64,000 nt of DNA from the NCBI GenBank assembly GCA_947302435.1, contig CAMYVQ010000004.1, positions 1 to 64,000 on the forward strand. The letters run 5' to 3'. This stretch comes from an uncultured Prevotella sp. (lineage in GTDB: Bacteria > Bacteroidota > Bacteroidia > Bacteroidales > Bacteroidaceae). The notes beneath the pieces are model-generated. The model searched no databases. It was given only the letters and a program-made list of their open reading frames with translations, and was not told the DNA's origin. Positions 50,239-58,035 of this stretch are shown here, piece by piece (the first letter of the stretch is position 1; each line of letters starts with the position of its first letter). The position numbers and the translations under genes were made by a program.

Positions 50239-50594
50239 AGTCTGTTTTTAAATGATAATGTATAAAAGAGTTTATTGAATGCTATATTAAGATTGTTGAG
50301 ATTGCAAAAGTAGCAAAAAATATCCGAAAAGCGCGGAAGTATTGGGATAATTAATGTTATTTTATGAATGATGTCGCGATTTAAACGGAATGTGCCGGTA
50401 GTTCATTTTGAATCGTTTTACAAAGTCGTCGAGTTTGTGTTACAAAGTCGACGAGTTTGTCTCACAAAGTCGACGACTTTGTAAACTCATTTCATTTGAA
50501 TGCCAGAATGGCTAATTTTTTATTCAGAAATGATTCTTTATTATCAAGTTTTTTTTGTTAATTTGCAGTCAGAAACCTAAAACATTAAATCTGT
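50239..50594. other. Divergent intergenic region between pta and the threonine dehydrogenase gene
   Basis: No gene. It carries copy B of the 88-bp triple palindrome (50414-50501). A -7-like TTAATTTG lies at 50558-50565, upstream of the dehydrogenase ATG; I found no convincing promoter for pta. Confidence 0.6.
50414..50501. repeat. Triple-palindrome 88-bp element, copy B
   Basis: Same length, flanks (CGTTTT left, AAACTCATTTCATTTGAAT right) and 22-bp period as copy A at 12731-12818. The three 19-bp units begin at 50420, 50442 and 50464. Here the third unit is the perfect palindrome, while in copy A it is the first, and several G/C positions are exchanged between the outer units. Confidence 0.9.
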
Positions 50595-51548
50595 ATGAAA
50601 AATATACTCGTGATAGGGTCTACTGGCCAGATTGGCTCCGAACTCACCATGGAACTACGCCGGCGTTATGGCAACGACCACGTGGTGGCTGGTTATATTG
50701 CAGGTTGTGAACCGAAAGGCGAATTGGCTGAGAGCGGGCCGATGGCCGTTGCCGACGTGACACGCGGCGAGGATATTGCCGCCTCCGTGCGCCAGTATCA
50801 TATTGACACCATCTATAATCTGGCTGCCCTGCTCTCCGTGGTGGCCGAGTCGAAGCCACGGTTGGCCTGGCAGGTGGGCATCGACGGACTGTGGAATGTG
50901 CTTGAGGTGGCTCGCGAAAACAAGTGTGCCGTCTTCACGCCCAGTTCCATCGGCTCGTTCGGGGTGGAGACCCCCCACGACATGACCCCGCAGGACACCA
51001 TACAGCGACCGCGCACCATCTATGGCGTGTCGAAGGTCACTACCGAACTGCTCTCCGACTGGTTCCATCACAAGTATGGGGTCGACACCCGTTCTGTGCG
51101 CTTTCCCGGCATCATCAGCTACATCACCCCTCCAGGCGGCGGCACCACCGACTATGCCGTCGACATCTATTACTATGCCGTACGCGGCGAACTGTTCACC
51201 TGTCCCATCAAGGCCGGCACACGCATGGACATGATGTACATGCCCGATGCGCTGCGTGCCGCCATCGAGCTGATGGAGGCCAATCCCGACCGGCTTGTCC
51301 ATCGCAACGGTTTCAACGTGGCGGCCATGAGTTTCGACCCCGACATGATCTATACGGCGATCTGCAAGCACAAGCCCGACTTCAAGATGGTCTACGACAT
51401 CGACCCCCTGAAACAGTCGATTGCCGAGTCGTGGCCCAATATGATGGACGACAGCTGTGCCCGTAGGGAATGGGGCTGGAAGCATGAGTACAACCTGCCT
51501 GCCATGACCCGCGACATGCTGGAGAAACTGTCGGCAAGACTCACCTAA
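50595..51548 (+). CDS. SDR-type L-threonine 3-dehydrogenase-like epimerase-family protein
   Basis: 317 residues, extended-SDR fold. NILVIGSTGQIGSELTMEL (NAD-binding), NLAALLSVVAES, SSIGSFG, the catalytic YGVSK and the strand RFPGIISY followed by PPGGGTTDYAVDIYY match the UDP-galactose-epimerase-like threonine dehydrogenases of Bacteroidetes and animals, which oxidise threonine to 2-amino-3-oxobutyrate. The usual partner, 2-amino-3-ketobutyrate CoA ligase, is not in the window. Confidence 0.88.
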   Translation: MKNILVIGSTGQIGSELTMELRRRYGNDHVVAGYIAGCEPKGELAESGPMAVADVTRGEDIAASVRQYHIDTIYNLAALLSVVAESKPRLAWQVGIDGLWNVLEVARENKCAVFTPSSIGSFGVETPHDMTPQDTIQRPRTIYGVSKVTTELLSDWFHHKYGVDTRSVRFPGIISYITPPGGGTTDYAVDIYYYAVRGELFTCPIKAGTRMDMMYMPDALRAAIELMEANPDRLVHRNGFNVAAMSFDPDMIYTAICKHKPDFKMVYDIDPLKQSIAESWPNMMDDSCARREWGWKHEYNLPAMTRDMLEKLSARLT

Positions 51549-51686
51549 ACAAGCCTTTGTTTTATGCTTTCTTTCGATTTGTCAGACTTTTTCTTGTCTA
51601 TTTCAGAGATTATTCATACTTTTGGGCGTTAAAACTGACAAACAGATGGGATTTAAACCAAGTAACATAACAAAACAAATAATATT

Positions 51687-52853
51687 ATGGCTGCAATAAA
51701 GATTTTAAGCGTTGACGACGAGGCTCCTTTAGAGTTGTTGATGAGACAGTACTTCAGACGCAAGATTCGCAACGGCGAGTATGAGTTCTTCTTCGCGCAT
51801 AACGGCTTGGAGGCTCTTGCCATCCTCTATAACAACCCCGACATCGAGATTATCCTCTCCGACATCAACATGCCTGAGATGGACGGACTCACCCTGTTGG
51901 CCAAGGTGAACGAGATGCGCAATCCCGCGCTGCGCGTCATCATGGTGAGTGCCTACGGCGACATGAAGAACATCCGCCAGGCCATGAACAACGGGGCCTT
52001 CGACTTCGCCACGAAGCCCATTGACATGGAGGATCTGAGTCTGACCATCGAGAAGGCCATTGAGCAGATAAAATTCGTACACGAGTCGCAGAAGGAGCAC
52101 ACGCAGTTGGAGTCACTGAAAAGGGACCTGAATACGGCGAGGGATATTCAGCAGTATATTCTGCCACAGGTGTTTCCGCCTTTCCCGGAAGACAACGACA
52201 AACTGGACATCTATGCCCTGATGGAGGCGGCCAAGGATATTGGCGGCGACTTCTACGATTTCTTCCGCATCGATGACGACCGCATTGCCCTGGTCATTGC
52301 CGATGTTTGCGGCAAGGGCATCCCGGCTGCCTTGTTTATGGCTGTCAGCCGCACCACAATCCACGCGAAAGGCATGCAGTGCAGCAGTGCCGGAGAGTGT
52401 CTGACCGAATCGAACCGTCTGCTGGCCGCCTATTCGGTAGACAATATGTTTGTGACGGTATTCTATGCCATCTACAACACGAAGACGGGCTTTGTGTCCT
52501 TCTGTAACGCCGGCCACAACCCGCCACACATCTTACGCGCTGACGGCACCGTCGAAGAACTGCCCTATCCGAAGAACACCATCATAGGGGCTTTCGAAGG
52601 CATAGACTACAAGGAGGACACCCTGCAATTAGAGCGTGGTGACTCGTTGGTGATGTTTACAGACGGCGTGACCGAGGCCATGAACCCGGAAGAACAGGAG
52701 TTCGGCAAAGAGCGGTTGGACAACGCCATTAAGGGAATGGCCGACAAGAGTTGCCAACAGGTCATTGGCACCGTCATGGCCGCTATCAAGGACTTCGCAA
52801 ACGGAGCCGAACAGAGTGACGACATTACAATGCTGGTACTCAAGAGAAAATAA
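51687..52853 (+). CDS. Receiver-PP2C (SpoIIE/RsbU-type) phosphatase
   Basis: 388 residues. Residues 1-125 are a receiver domain with acidic pair (SVDDE), phospho-acceptor in ILSDINMPEMDG and lysine in FATKPID. A coiled-coil linker (LESLKRDLNTARDIQQYILPQ, residues about 140-162) leads to a PP2C-type SpoIIE domain with AAKDIGGDFYDFF, IADVCGKGIPAALFMA, NAGHNPP and DGVTEAMN metal-site motifs. Such proteins dephosphorylate STAS-domain antagonists in partner-switching pathways when their receiver is phosphorylated. It is the first gene of a five-gene operon with two kinases; no STAS or RsbW-like gene is in the window. Confidence 0.92.
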   Translation: MAAIKILSVDDEAPLELLMRQYFRRKIRNGEYEFFFAHNGLEALAILYNNPDIEIILSDINMPEMDGLTLLAKVNEMRNPALRVIMVSAYGDMKNIRQAMNNGAFDFATKPIDMEDLSLTIEKAIEQIKFVHESQKEHTQLESLKRDLNTARDIQQYILPQVFPPFPEDNDKLDIYALMEAAKDIGGDFYDFFRIDDDRIALVIADVCGKGIPAALFMAVSRTTIHAKGMQCSSAGECLTESNRLLAAYSVDNMFVTVFYAIYNTKTGFVSFCNAGHNPPHILRADGTVEELPYPKNTIIGAFEGIDYKEDTLQLERGDSLVMFTDGVTEAMNPEEQEFGKERLDNAIKGMADKSCQQVIGTVMAAIKDFANGAEQSDDITMLVLKRK

Positions 52854-52856
52854 AAG

Positions 52857-54395
52857 GTGAAGAGACACAATATTATCATAGCGTGCTTGGTTGTCCTGCT
52901 CTTGTCATTGGTCGTGTCAGGCTATTACATGCGTCATAGCAATGATGAGCGCATCAGTGAGTTGGAGTCGCAACTTGGCGAACTGCGCGAGCAGGAGAAA
53001 CAGTCGGCTGTGGATCGTCGCGTGAGCAAACAGATGGAGGAGATTGCCTACGGACAGCAGATTCTTTCCGAGGAGCGCAGTCGCGAGGCAATCCGACAGT
53101 CAGAGATTGCTCAGGAGATGACACTCCGCTCTGAGACGGAACGTCAGAAGGCCATCGAGGCGCAAGGCATTGCGGAAATGTCTGCCCAGGAAGCGTTGAG
53201 TGCCTACCAGATGGCAGAGCGCCAACGCATAGAAGCCGAGCATGCCAAGTTAGTGGCTGACACGCTGAACTATATATCGTTAGGGCGCACGCTTGGTTCG
53301 CAGTCGTATTCTATTTATCAGACTGGCGACACAGAGCTGGGCAACATGCTGGCCTACGCCTCCTACCTCTATACCCATGACTATGGCGGCGACCTCTTTA
53401 TCCCTGCGGTGTTTCAGGCACTGACACAGTCTGCAGGCGGTCGTCGTAACTGGAACGTCCACAACGGCAGCATCTCATGCACGGAGATTTCGCCTAAGGA
53501 CAACCATCTGCTGACAGTAAGCACTTACGGCGAGATTTTCAGTCACAGGATGCAGGACGGCCAGATGCAAACTACGCAACAGATGAACGACACGCACTAT
53601 TGCTTTCGCGACGGCTTCGCTTCCAAGAGCGGCAAAGACTACGCCATCAGTCATACCGGCCATTTGGTCGTTGCCGACGACAATAAGATGCGCGTCATCT
53701 ATTTGGAAAAAACAGCCCGTCCTTTCTCCCTTCAAAGTATGCACGACGGCAACCAATTGCTGATTGTCGGCGAGAACAGTGTAGCCTTGTTTGATATTGC
53801 CACTGACAAGGTCGTTGGCACACGCCAACTCGACTTCCATGTGGTGAGTACTGGCAGTCGTGACAACAAGCCTTTGCTTTTCGACAATCTTGGACACATG
53901 CACCTCGTCAACAGCCTTGACGACATGACGGATGAAAAAGTTCCCGTAGCTGGTCAGGTCTCAGCTTTTGCCGTAAGCCATCATCACCGACTGACAGCCT
54001 ACGGCATGGTCGACGGCACTATTTGGCTGACTGATGGAAACGGCAAGACCTATAAGCTTGTGGATCATCTCTCGCAGGTGACGATGCTTCAATTTGACGG
54101 GAACCGACTCTATTCTTCCAGTTACGACGGCAAACTGCTCTTTTGGATGACTGGCGACCCACAGATTAAGCCCATCACGCTGTTCCAGTCTAACAGTTGG
54201 CTCACCAACTTTACCTTTAGCACAGACAAGAACTACATTTGGACGGGTGAATACAATGGCACCATTACCGAATATCTCATTTCACTCCCTAAGATTGCAC
54301 AGCGCCTGCGCCAGAATGTGAAGCGCAATTTCACGCAAGAGGAATGGAACTACTACGTGGGAAAGGGAATACCCTATAGGAACGTGAAACAGTAA
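52857..54395 (+). CDS. Membrane-anchored coiled-coil WD40-like protein
   Basis: 512 residues, starting with GTG 3 bases after the phosphatase stop. One TM helix (residues about 5-24) is followed by a long coiled coil (about 30-145, rich in Glu/Gln/Arg), a short helical part (DTELGNMLAYASYLYTHDYGGD) and a beta-propeller with WD40-like strands (SYDGKLLFWM, EYNGTITEY). The helical part plus propeller resembles the C-terminal half of STAND/WD40 scaffold proteins but without their NTPase. The orientation puts the propeller either in the periplasm or cytoplasm; a signal-anchor helix favours the periplasm. Function unknown; probably a scaffold or sensor for the neighbouring kinases. Confidence 0.7.
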   Translation: MKRHNIIIACLVVLLLSLVVSGYYMRHSNDERISELESQLGELREQEKQSAVDRRVSKQMEEIAYGQQILSEERSREAIRQSEIAQEMTLRSETERQKAIEAQGIAEMSAQEALSAYQMAERQRIEAEHAKLVADTLNYISLGRTLGSQSYSIYQTGDTELGNMLAYASYLYTHDYGGDLFIPAVFQALTQSAGGRRNWNVHNGSISCTEISPKDNHLLTVSTYGEIFSHRMQDGQMQTTQQMNDTHYCFRDGFASKSGKDYAISHTGHLVVADDNKMRVIYLEKTARPFSLQSMHDGNQLLIVGENSVALFDIATDKVVGTRQLDFHVVSTGSRDNKPLLFDNLGHMHLVNSLDDMTDEKVPVAGQVSAFAVSHHHRLTAYGMVDGTIWLTDGNGKTYKLVDHLSQVTMLQFDGNRLYSSSYDGKLLFWMTGDPQIKPITLFQSNSWLTNFTFSTDKNYIWTGEYNGTITEYLISLPKIAQRLRQNVKRNFTQEEWNYYVGKGIPYRNVKQ

Positions 54396-54415
54396 AAAGG
54401 CAAACAAGCAGGAAT

Positions 54416-57220
54416 ATGAAGCAGTACAACAAGCATTGGATGATTCGTTGGGTGAAGGGTCTCTTGTCCCTTTTCCTTTTCACTATTTCGCCTTTGGCCG
54501 CTGTTTCCCAAGGCTTTCCACTGATCCGCAACTATACGGCGGAGGAATATGGCGGGCATAACCGTAACTATGACATTGAGATAGGCGCGGATGGCACGGT
54601 GTTCGTGGCCAACTTTGAAGGATTGCTTTATTACGACCGTGCCCGGTGGCGCATCATCCACACACCCGACATCAGCCGCATCACAGTCGTCTATCGCGAC
54701 AGCAAGGACACAATCTGGGCGGGTGGCTACAACTATCTTGCCCGTCTGCAGAAACGGGCCAATGGCGAATTGTTTTTGGAACAGGTGGGACAAGACAGCC
54801 AGTTCAAAGGCGAGGTAGTTGAAATCTTTGAGACGGACGGCTTGCTGCAGTTTGTGGCCAGCGACAATAATATTTATCAAGTCCAAGGCACCACCGTGTC
54901 GTTGAAGATGCATACGAATGCCAACTTCCGTCCAGGTGTGGATGCCGATGTCATATCGTTGGAGGCCCTTATGGAGGGTGAAACGGATGTCCTACTAAGT
55001 GGCATCATCCAGACAGAGGAATTGGACGGCGGACTTCAAGTCAAAGTAAAGCAGAACAGCGGTCTGATTATTGCTGACGACAAGGGCCGCGACCTCTATA
55101 CCATCACTGAAGCTAACGGCCTATGCTCTAATCAGGTGGCCTTCGTGGCCTACGACGGTCACGGCATGCTTTGGGGAGCCACATTGCATGGCATTTTTTC
55201 CATTGAACTGCCGTCGGTCTACAGTTATTTCCTGGCCAAGGACGGCCTCACGGGCGAGGTGCATGATATCACAGTCTTTGACGGCAAGATATACGTGGGC
55301 GATACCAATGGCCTTTACATCATCTCCCCCCAACAGTGCAAGCGTATTGCCGACATCAACAATATCTGTTGGATGTTGTGCCATGGCCGGGACGCACTGT
55401 TTGCTGCCACTTCCAGCGGCATCTATAAGATTGCGCATGGCGGCAGTGTCAGCCGGCTGACCTCAAACTCCACCACAGCGATGCTGGTCGACGGTGACAA
55501 GGTCTATGCAGGAGAATCCGATGGTGTTTATTGCTATCAGGCTGGCCGTGTACAGAAGGTGAACGACCTCCCGATGGTGACAGAGATCCGTCAGTCGGCC
55601 CAGGGTGACCTTTGGTTCATGAACGTTCACGGTGAGACCAAAGGCACAGATCCCGGCAAGCCCCGTGAACCGATTGCCGACTTGTCTGACCATCTGCTCA
55701 AGCCTGTCAGCGATATTGAGGTGAAGGCCCAGTTCCGCTATGGTAGCCAAGTGTGGATTGGTGGGGACGAGATCCTTGCCGTTATCGATACCGACAAAGA
55801 GGCCTTGACCGCGCTCACCGATAGTGGCAAAGTGCGTTTCTGTTCCATCCTTATGGGCAATGACAGTGTGTTGTGGGGCGGTTATGGCGATATGCCTAAG
55901 GAGTTGAAGCCGTTAGGCAGCGACGAAGGCCATCTGCATTTCTTCTACGCTCTCAACTATGCGCCCCTCTCTGGAGAGACCCTGTATCGCTACAAGCTGG
56001 ACGACACGAGTATCTTGGGAACAAATGGCCAATGGAGTGCCTGGACTGAGAAACAGGACATAGAGTTCCTGAACCTGCCTTACGGTTCGTACACCCTCAG
56101 CGTACAGGCCCGGTTGGCCAACGGTGAACTGTCGGAGGTGGCCTCTGTGGGCTTCCGCATTTCCTATCCGCTGATGATGCGCTGGTATATGGTGGTGCTT
56201 TATCTCATCATCTGTGCCTGCATTGTCTATCAGTTGTTCCGCTACCGTCTGAAGCGGCTGCAGAAGGATAAGATCAAATTGGAGAGAATCGTCGAAGAAC
56301 GCACTTCGGAAGTTGTCAAACAGAAAGACGAGATTGTCAGGCAGAAAGACGAAATCGAGGAGAAGTCAAGGAGTCTGGAAAAAGCCCTTGGCGACCTGAA
56401 TAACGCCCAAAGCGAACTGATACGTCAGGAAAAGATGGCTACGGTAGGTAAATTGACCGAAGGCCTCATCGACCGCATCCTGAACCCCATGAACTATATC
56501 ATCAACTTCTCCAAAATGTCAAACGATTTGTTGAAGGACCTGAAGGAGAACATTGACAGAAACAAGGACAGCATCAACGAGGACGACTACGAAGACACCT
56601 TAGATGTGCTCGGCATGCTGACAGAGAACCTGCAGAATGTAGACCAGTACGGACAGAACACCACCCGTACCCTGAAGGCGATGGAAGAGATGTTGAAAGA
56701 CCGCACGGGAGGCTATGTCGATATGGACTTGTTGCCTGTGCTTCACCAGAATGAGGAGATGCTCAGTAACTATTTTGCGAAGGAGAAAGAGCAGTATCAT
56801 ATCCAAACAACATTCACCATGCCTGAAAAGGCCATGCCTCTGCACGGTAATCCCGACATACTCAGCAAGACCGTCATGAGTCTGTTGGGCAATGCGGTCT
56901 ATGCAGTGGTTAAAAAGGCAGAAAGAAAACCGGACTATACCCCTGAGATTACTGTCACTGCCAACATTTCCCCAGCAGGAGAATCTGGAGAAACGTATAT
57001 CCTGAAAATCCGTGACAACGGCATCGGTATCGAAGAGAAGATCCTGGATAAAATCTTCGACCCGTTCTTCACCACCAAGACCACAGGCGAGGCAGCAGGC
57101 GTAGGACTCTATCTGAGTCGGGAAATCATACAGAATCATGGCGGTGAAATCAGTGTTGCAAGTGTGAAAAACGAGTACACTGAGTTTACTATTACGTTAC
57201 CAAATAAAAAAACGATATGA
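54416..57220 (+). CDS. Propeller sensor with degenerate histidine kinase (no phospho-acceptor His)
   Basis: 934 residues. A signal sequence (about 12-31) precedes a two-component-regulator propeller (Reg_prop-type repeats such as DGTVFVANFEGLLYYD and DSKDTIWAGGYNYL, residues about 45-480), a Y_Y_Y immunoglobulin-like domain (about 495-582), a TM helix (about 588-608), a coiled coil and a kinase core. The HATPase domain is intact (LLGNAVYAV with Asn826, RDNGIGI with Asp867, FFTTKTTGEAAGVGL). The dimerisation box reads TEGLIDRILNPMNYIINFSKM in two pieces aligned with SAGIAHEIQNPLNF of the next gene: His is replaced by Asp686 and the following Glu by Arg. So it should bind ATP but not autophosphorylate on His. 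No AraC or receiver domain is attached, unlike typical hybrid HTCS proteins. Its last 4 bases overlap the next gene. Confidence 0.88.
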   Translation: MKQYNKHWMIRWVKGLLSLFLFTISPLAAVSQGFPLIRNYTAEEYGGHNRNYDIEIGADGTVFVANFEGLLYYDRARWRIIHTPDISRITVVYRDSKDTIWAGGYNYLARLQKRANGELFLEQVGQDSQFKGEVVEIFETDGLLQFVASDNNIYQVQGTTVSLKMHTNANFRPGVDADVISLEALMEGETDVLLSGIIQTEELDGGLQVKVKQNSGLIIADDKGRDLYTITEANGLCSNQVAFVAYDGHGMLWGATLHGIFSIELPSVYSYFLAKDGLTGEVHDITVFDGKIYVGDTNGLYIISPQQCKRIADINNICWMLCHGRDALFAATSSGIYKIAHGGSVSRLTSNSTTAMLVDGDKVYAGESDGVYCYQAGRVQKVNDLPMVTEIRQSAQGDLWFMNVHGETKGTDPGKPREPIADLSDHLLKPVSDIEVKAQFRYGSQVWIGGDEILAVIDTDKEALTALTDSGKVRFCSILMGNDSVLWGGYGDMPKELKPLGSDEGHLHFFYALNYAPLSGETLYRYKLDDTSILGTNGQWSAWTEKQDIEFLNLPYGSYTLSVQARLANGELSEVASVGFRISYPLMMRWYMVVLYLIICACIVYQLFRYRLKRLQKDKIKLERIVEERTSEVVKQKDEIVRQKDEIEEKSRSLEKALGDLNNAQSELIRQEKMATVGKLTEGLIDRILNPMNYIINFSKMSNDLLKDLKENIDRNKDSINEDDYEDTLDVLGMLTENLQNVDQYGQNTTRTLKAMEEMLKDRTGGYVDMDLLPVLHQNEEMLSNYFAKEKEQYHIQTTFTMPEKAMPLHGNPDILSKTVMSLLGNAVYAVVKKAERKPDYTPEITVTANISPAGESGETYILKIRDNGIGIEEKILDKIFDPFFTTKTTGEAAGVGLYLSREIIQNHGGEISVASVKNEYTEFTITLPNKKTI

Positions 57221-58035
57221 CTGAGACTGAACAATTAAGGCAACGATTGCTGAAACAGGAGAAGTTGGCATCACTTGGCATGTTGAGTGCCGGCATCGCC
57301 CACGAGATACAGAACCCGTTGAACTTTGTCATCAACTTCTCGAAAATGTCCAACAAGCTTTTGGACGACCTGATCGTTGTCGTGGAGGACAATGCCGACC
57401 GGTTGCCGGAGGCTGACCGTGAAGACCTCAGCGACATTGTGGCCGATCTGAAGGAGAACATGGGGCAGATCATGGAGAGCGGTGAGCGGGCTGTCAGCAT
57501 CATACAGGGCATCTTGCTCGTTTCGCGCGGAAAAGAGAACGAGTATGTGCCTGCCGATGTATGCCACATTGTGAAGGAGTATGTCCGCCTGTCGTATCAC
57601 GCCATGCGGGCAAATCATCCAGGCTTCAATGTCACCATACGCGAACAGTATCAGGAAGACCTGCCGCCGATAATGGTGATTCCGCAGGATTTGAGCCGTG
57701 CCGTGCTGAACGTGGTGAACAATGCGTGCTATGCGGTATGGGTCCTTTCCCAAAAGGCAACCGCAGACTACTCGCCCGAAATCAGTGTCAGTGTTGCCGC
57801 TGTGGGCAATGATGTGGTCATCACCATTGCTGACAACGGAGAGGGCATGACCGACGAAGTGAAACAGCGACTCTTCGAGAACTTCTTCACCACCAAGCCG
57901 ATTGGCCAAGGGACAGGTCTCGGCATGGGCATTACGCGCGACATCATCGAGAACAAACACGGGGGCAAGCTGGCCTTTACCTCGGCTGAGGGCAAGGGAT
58001 CTACTTTCACCTTTACAATTCCCATGAAGAAATGA
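57217..58035 (+). CDS. Soluble sensor histidine kinase (HisKA-HATPase only)
   Basis: 272 residues, no TM and no sensor domain. After a short coiled coil comes the HisKA box LGMLSAGIAHEIQNPLNF with His29 and Glu30, then the HATPase motifs VVNNACYAV, ADNGEGM, FFTTKPIGQGTGLGMGI. Its HisKA/HATPase core is clearly related to that of the preceding gene (INFSKMSN is identical in both), so it looks like a tandem duplicate in which the acceptor histidine was kept. It overlaps both neighbours by 4 bases. Likely job: the active kinase that takes its signal from the membrane pseudokinase and phosphorylates the receiver-PP2C protein. Confidence 0.92.
   Translation: MTETEQLRQRLLKQEKLASLGMLSAGIAHEIQNPLNFVINFSKMSNKLLDDLIVVVEDNADRLPEADREDLSDIVADLKENMGQIMESGERAVSIIQGILLVSRGKENEYVPADVCHIVKEYVRLSYHAMRANHPGFNVTIREQYQEDLPPIMVIPQDLSRAVLNVVNNACYAVWVLSQKATADYSPEISVSVAAVGNDVVITIADNGEGMTDEVKQRLFENFFTTKPIGQGTGLGMGITRDIIENKHGGKLAFTSAEGKGSTFTFTIPMKK

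Noticed and set aside
54416..57220. Classical hybrid two-component system (HTCS) polysaccharide sensor
   Set aside because: The propeller and Y_Y_Y domains fit, but the protein lacks the receiver and AraC domains and the acceptor histidine, and no polysaccharide utilisation genes (susCD) are adjacent.
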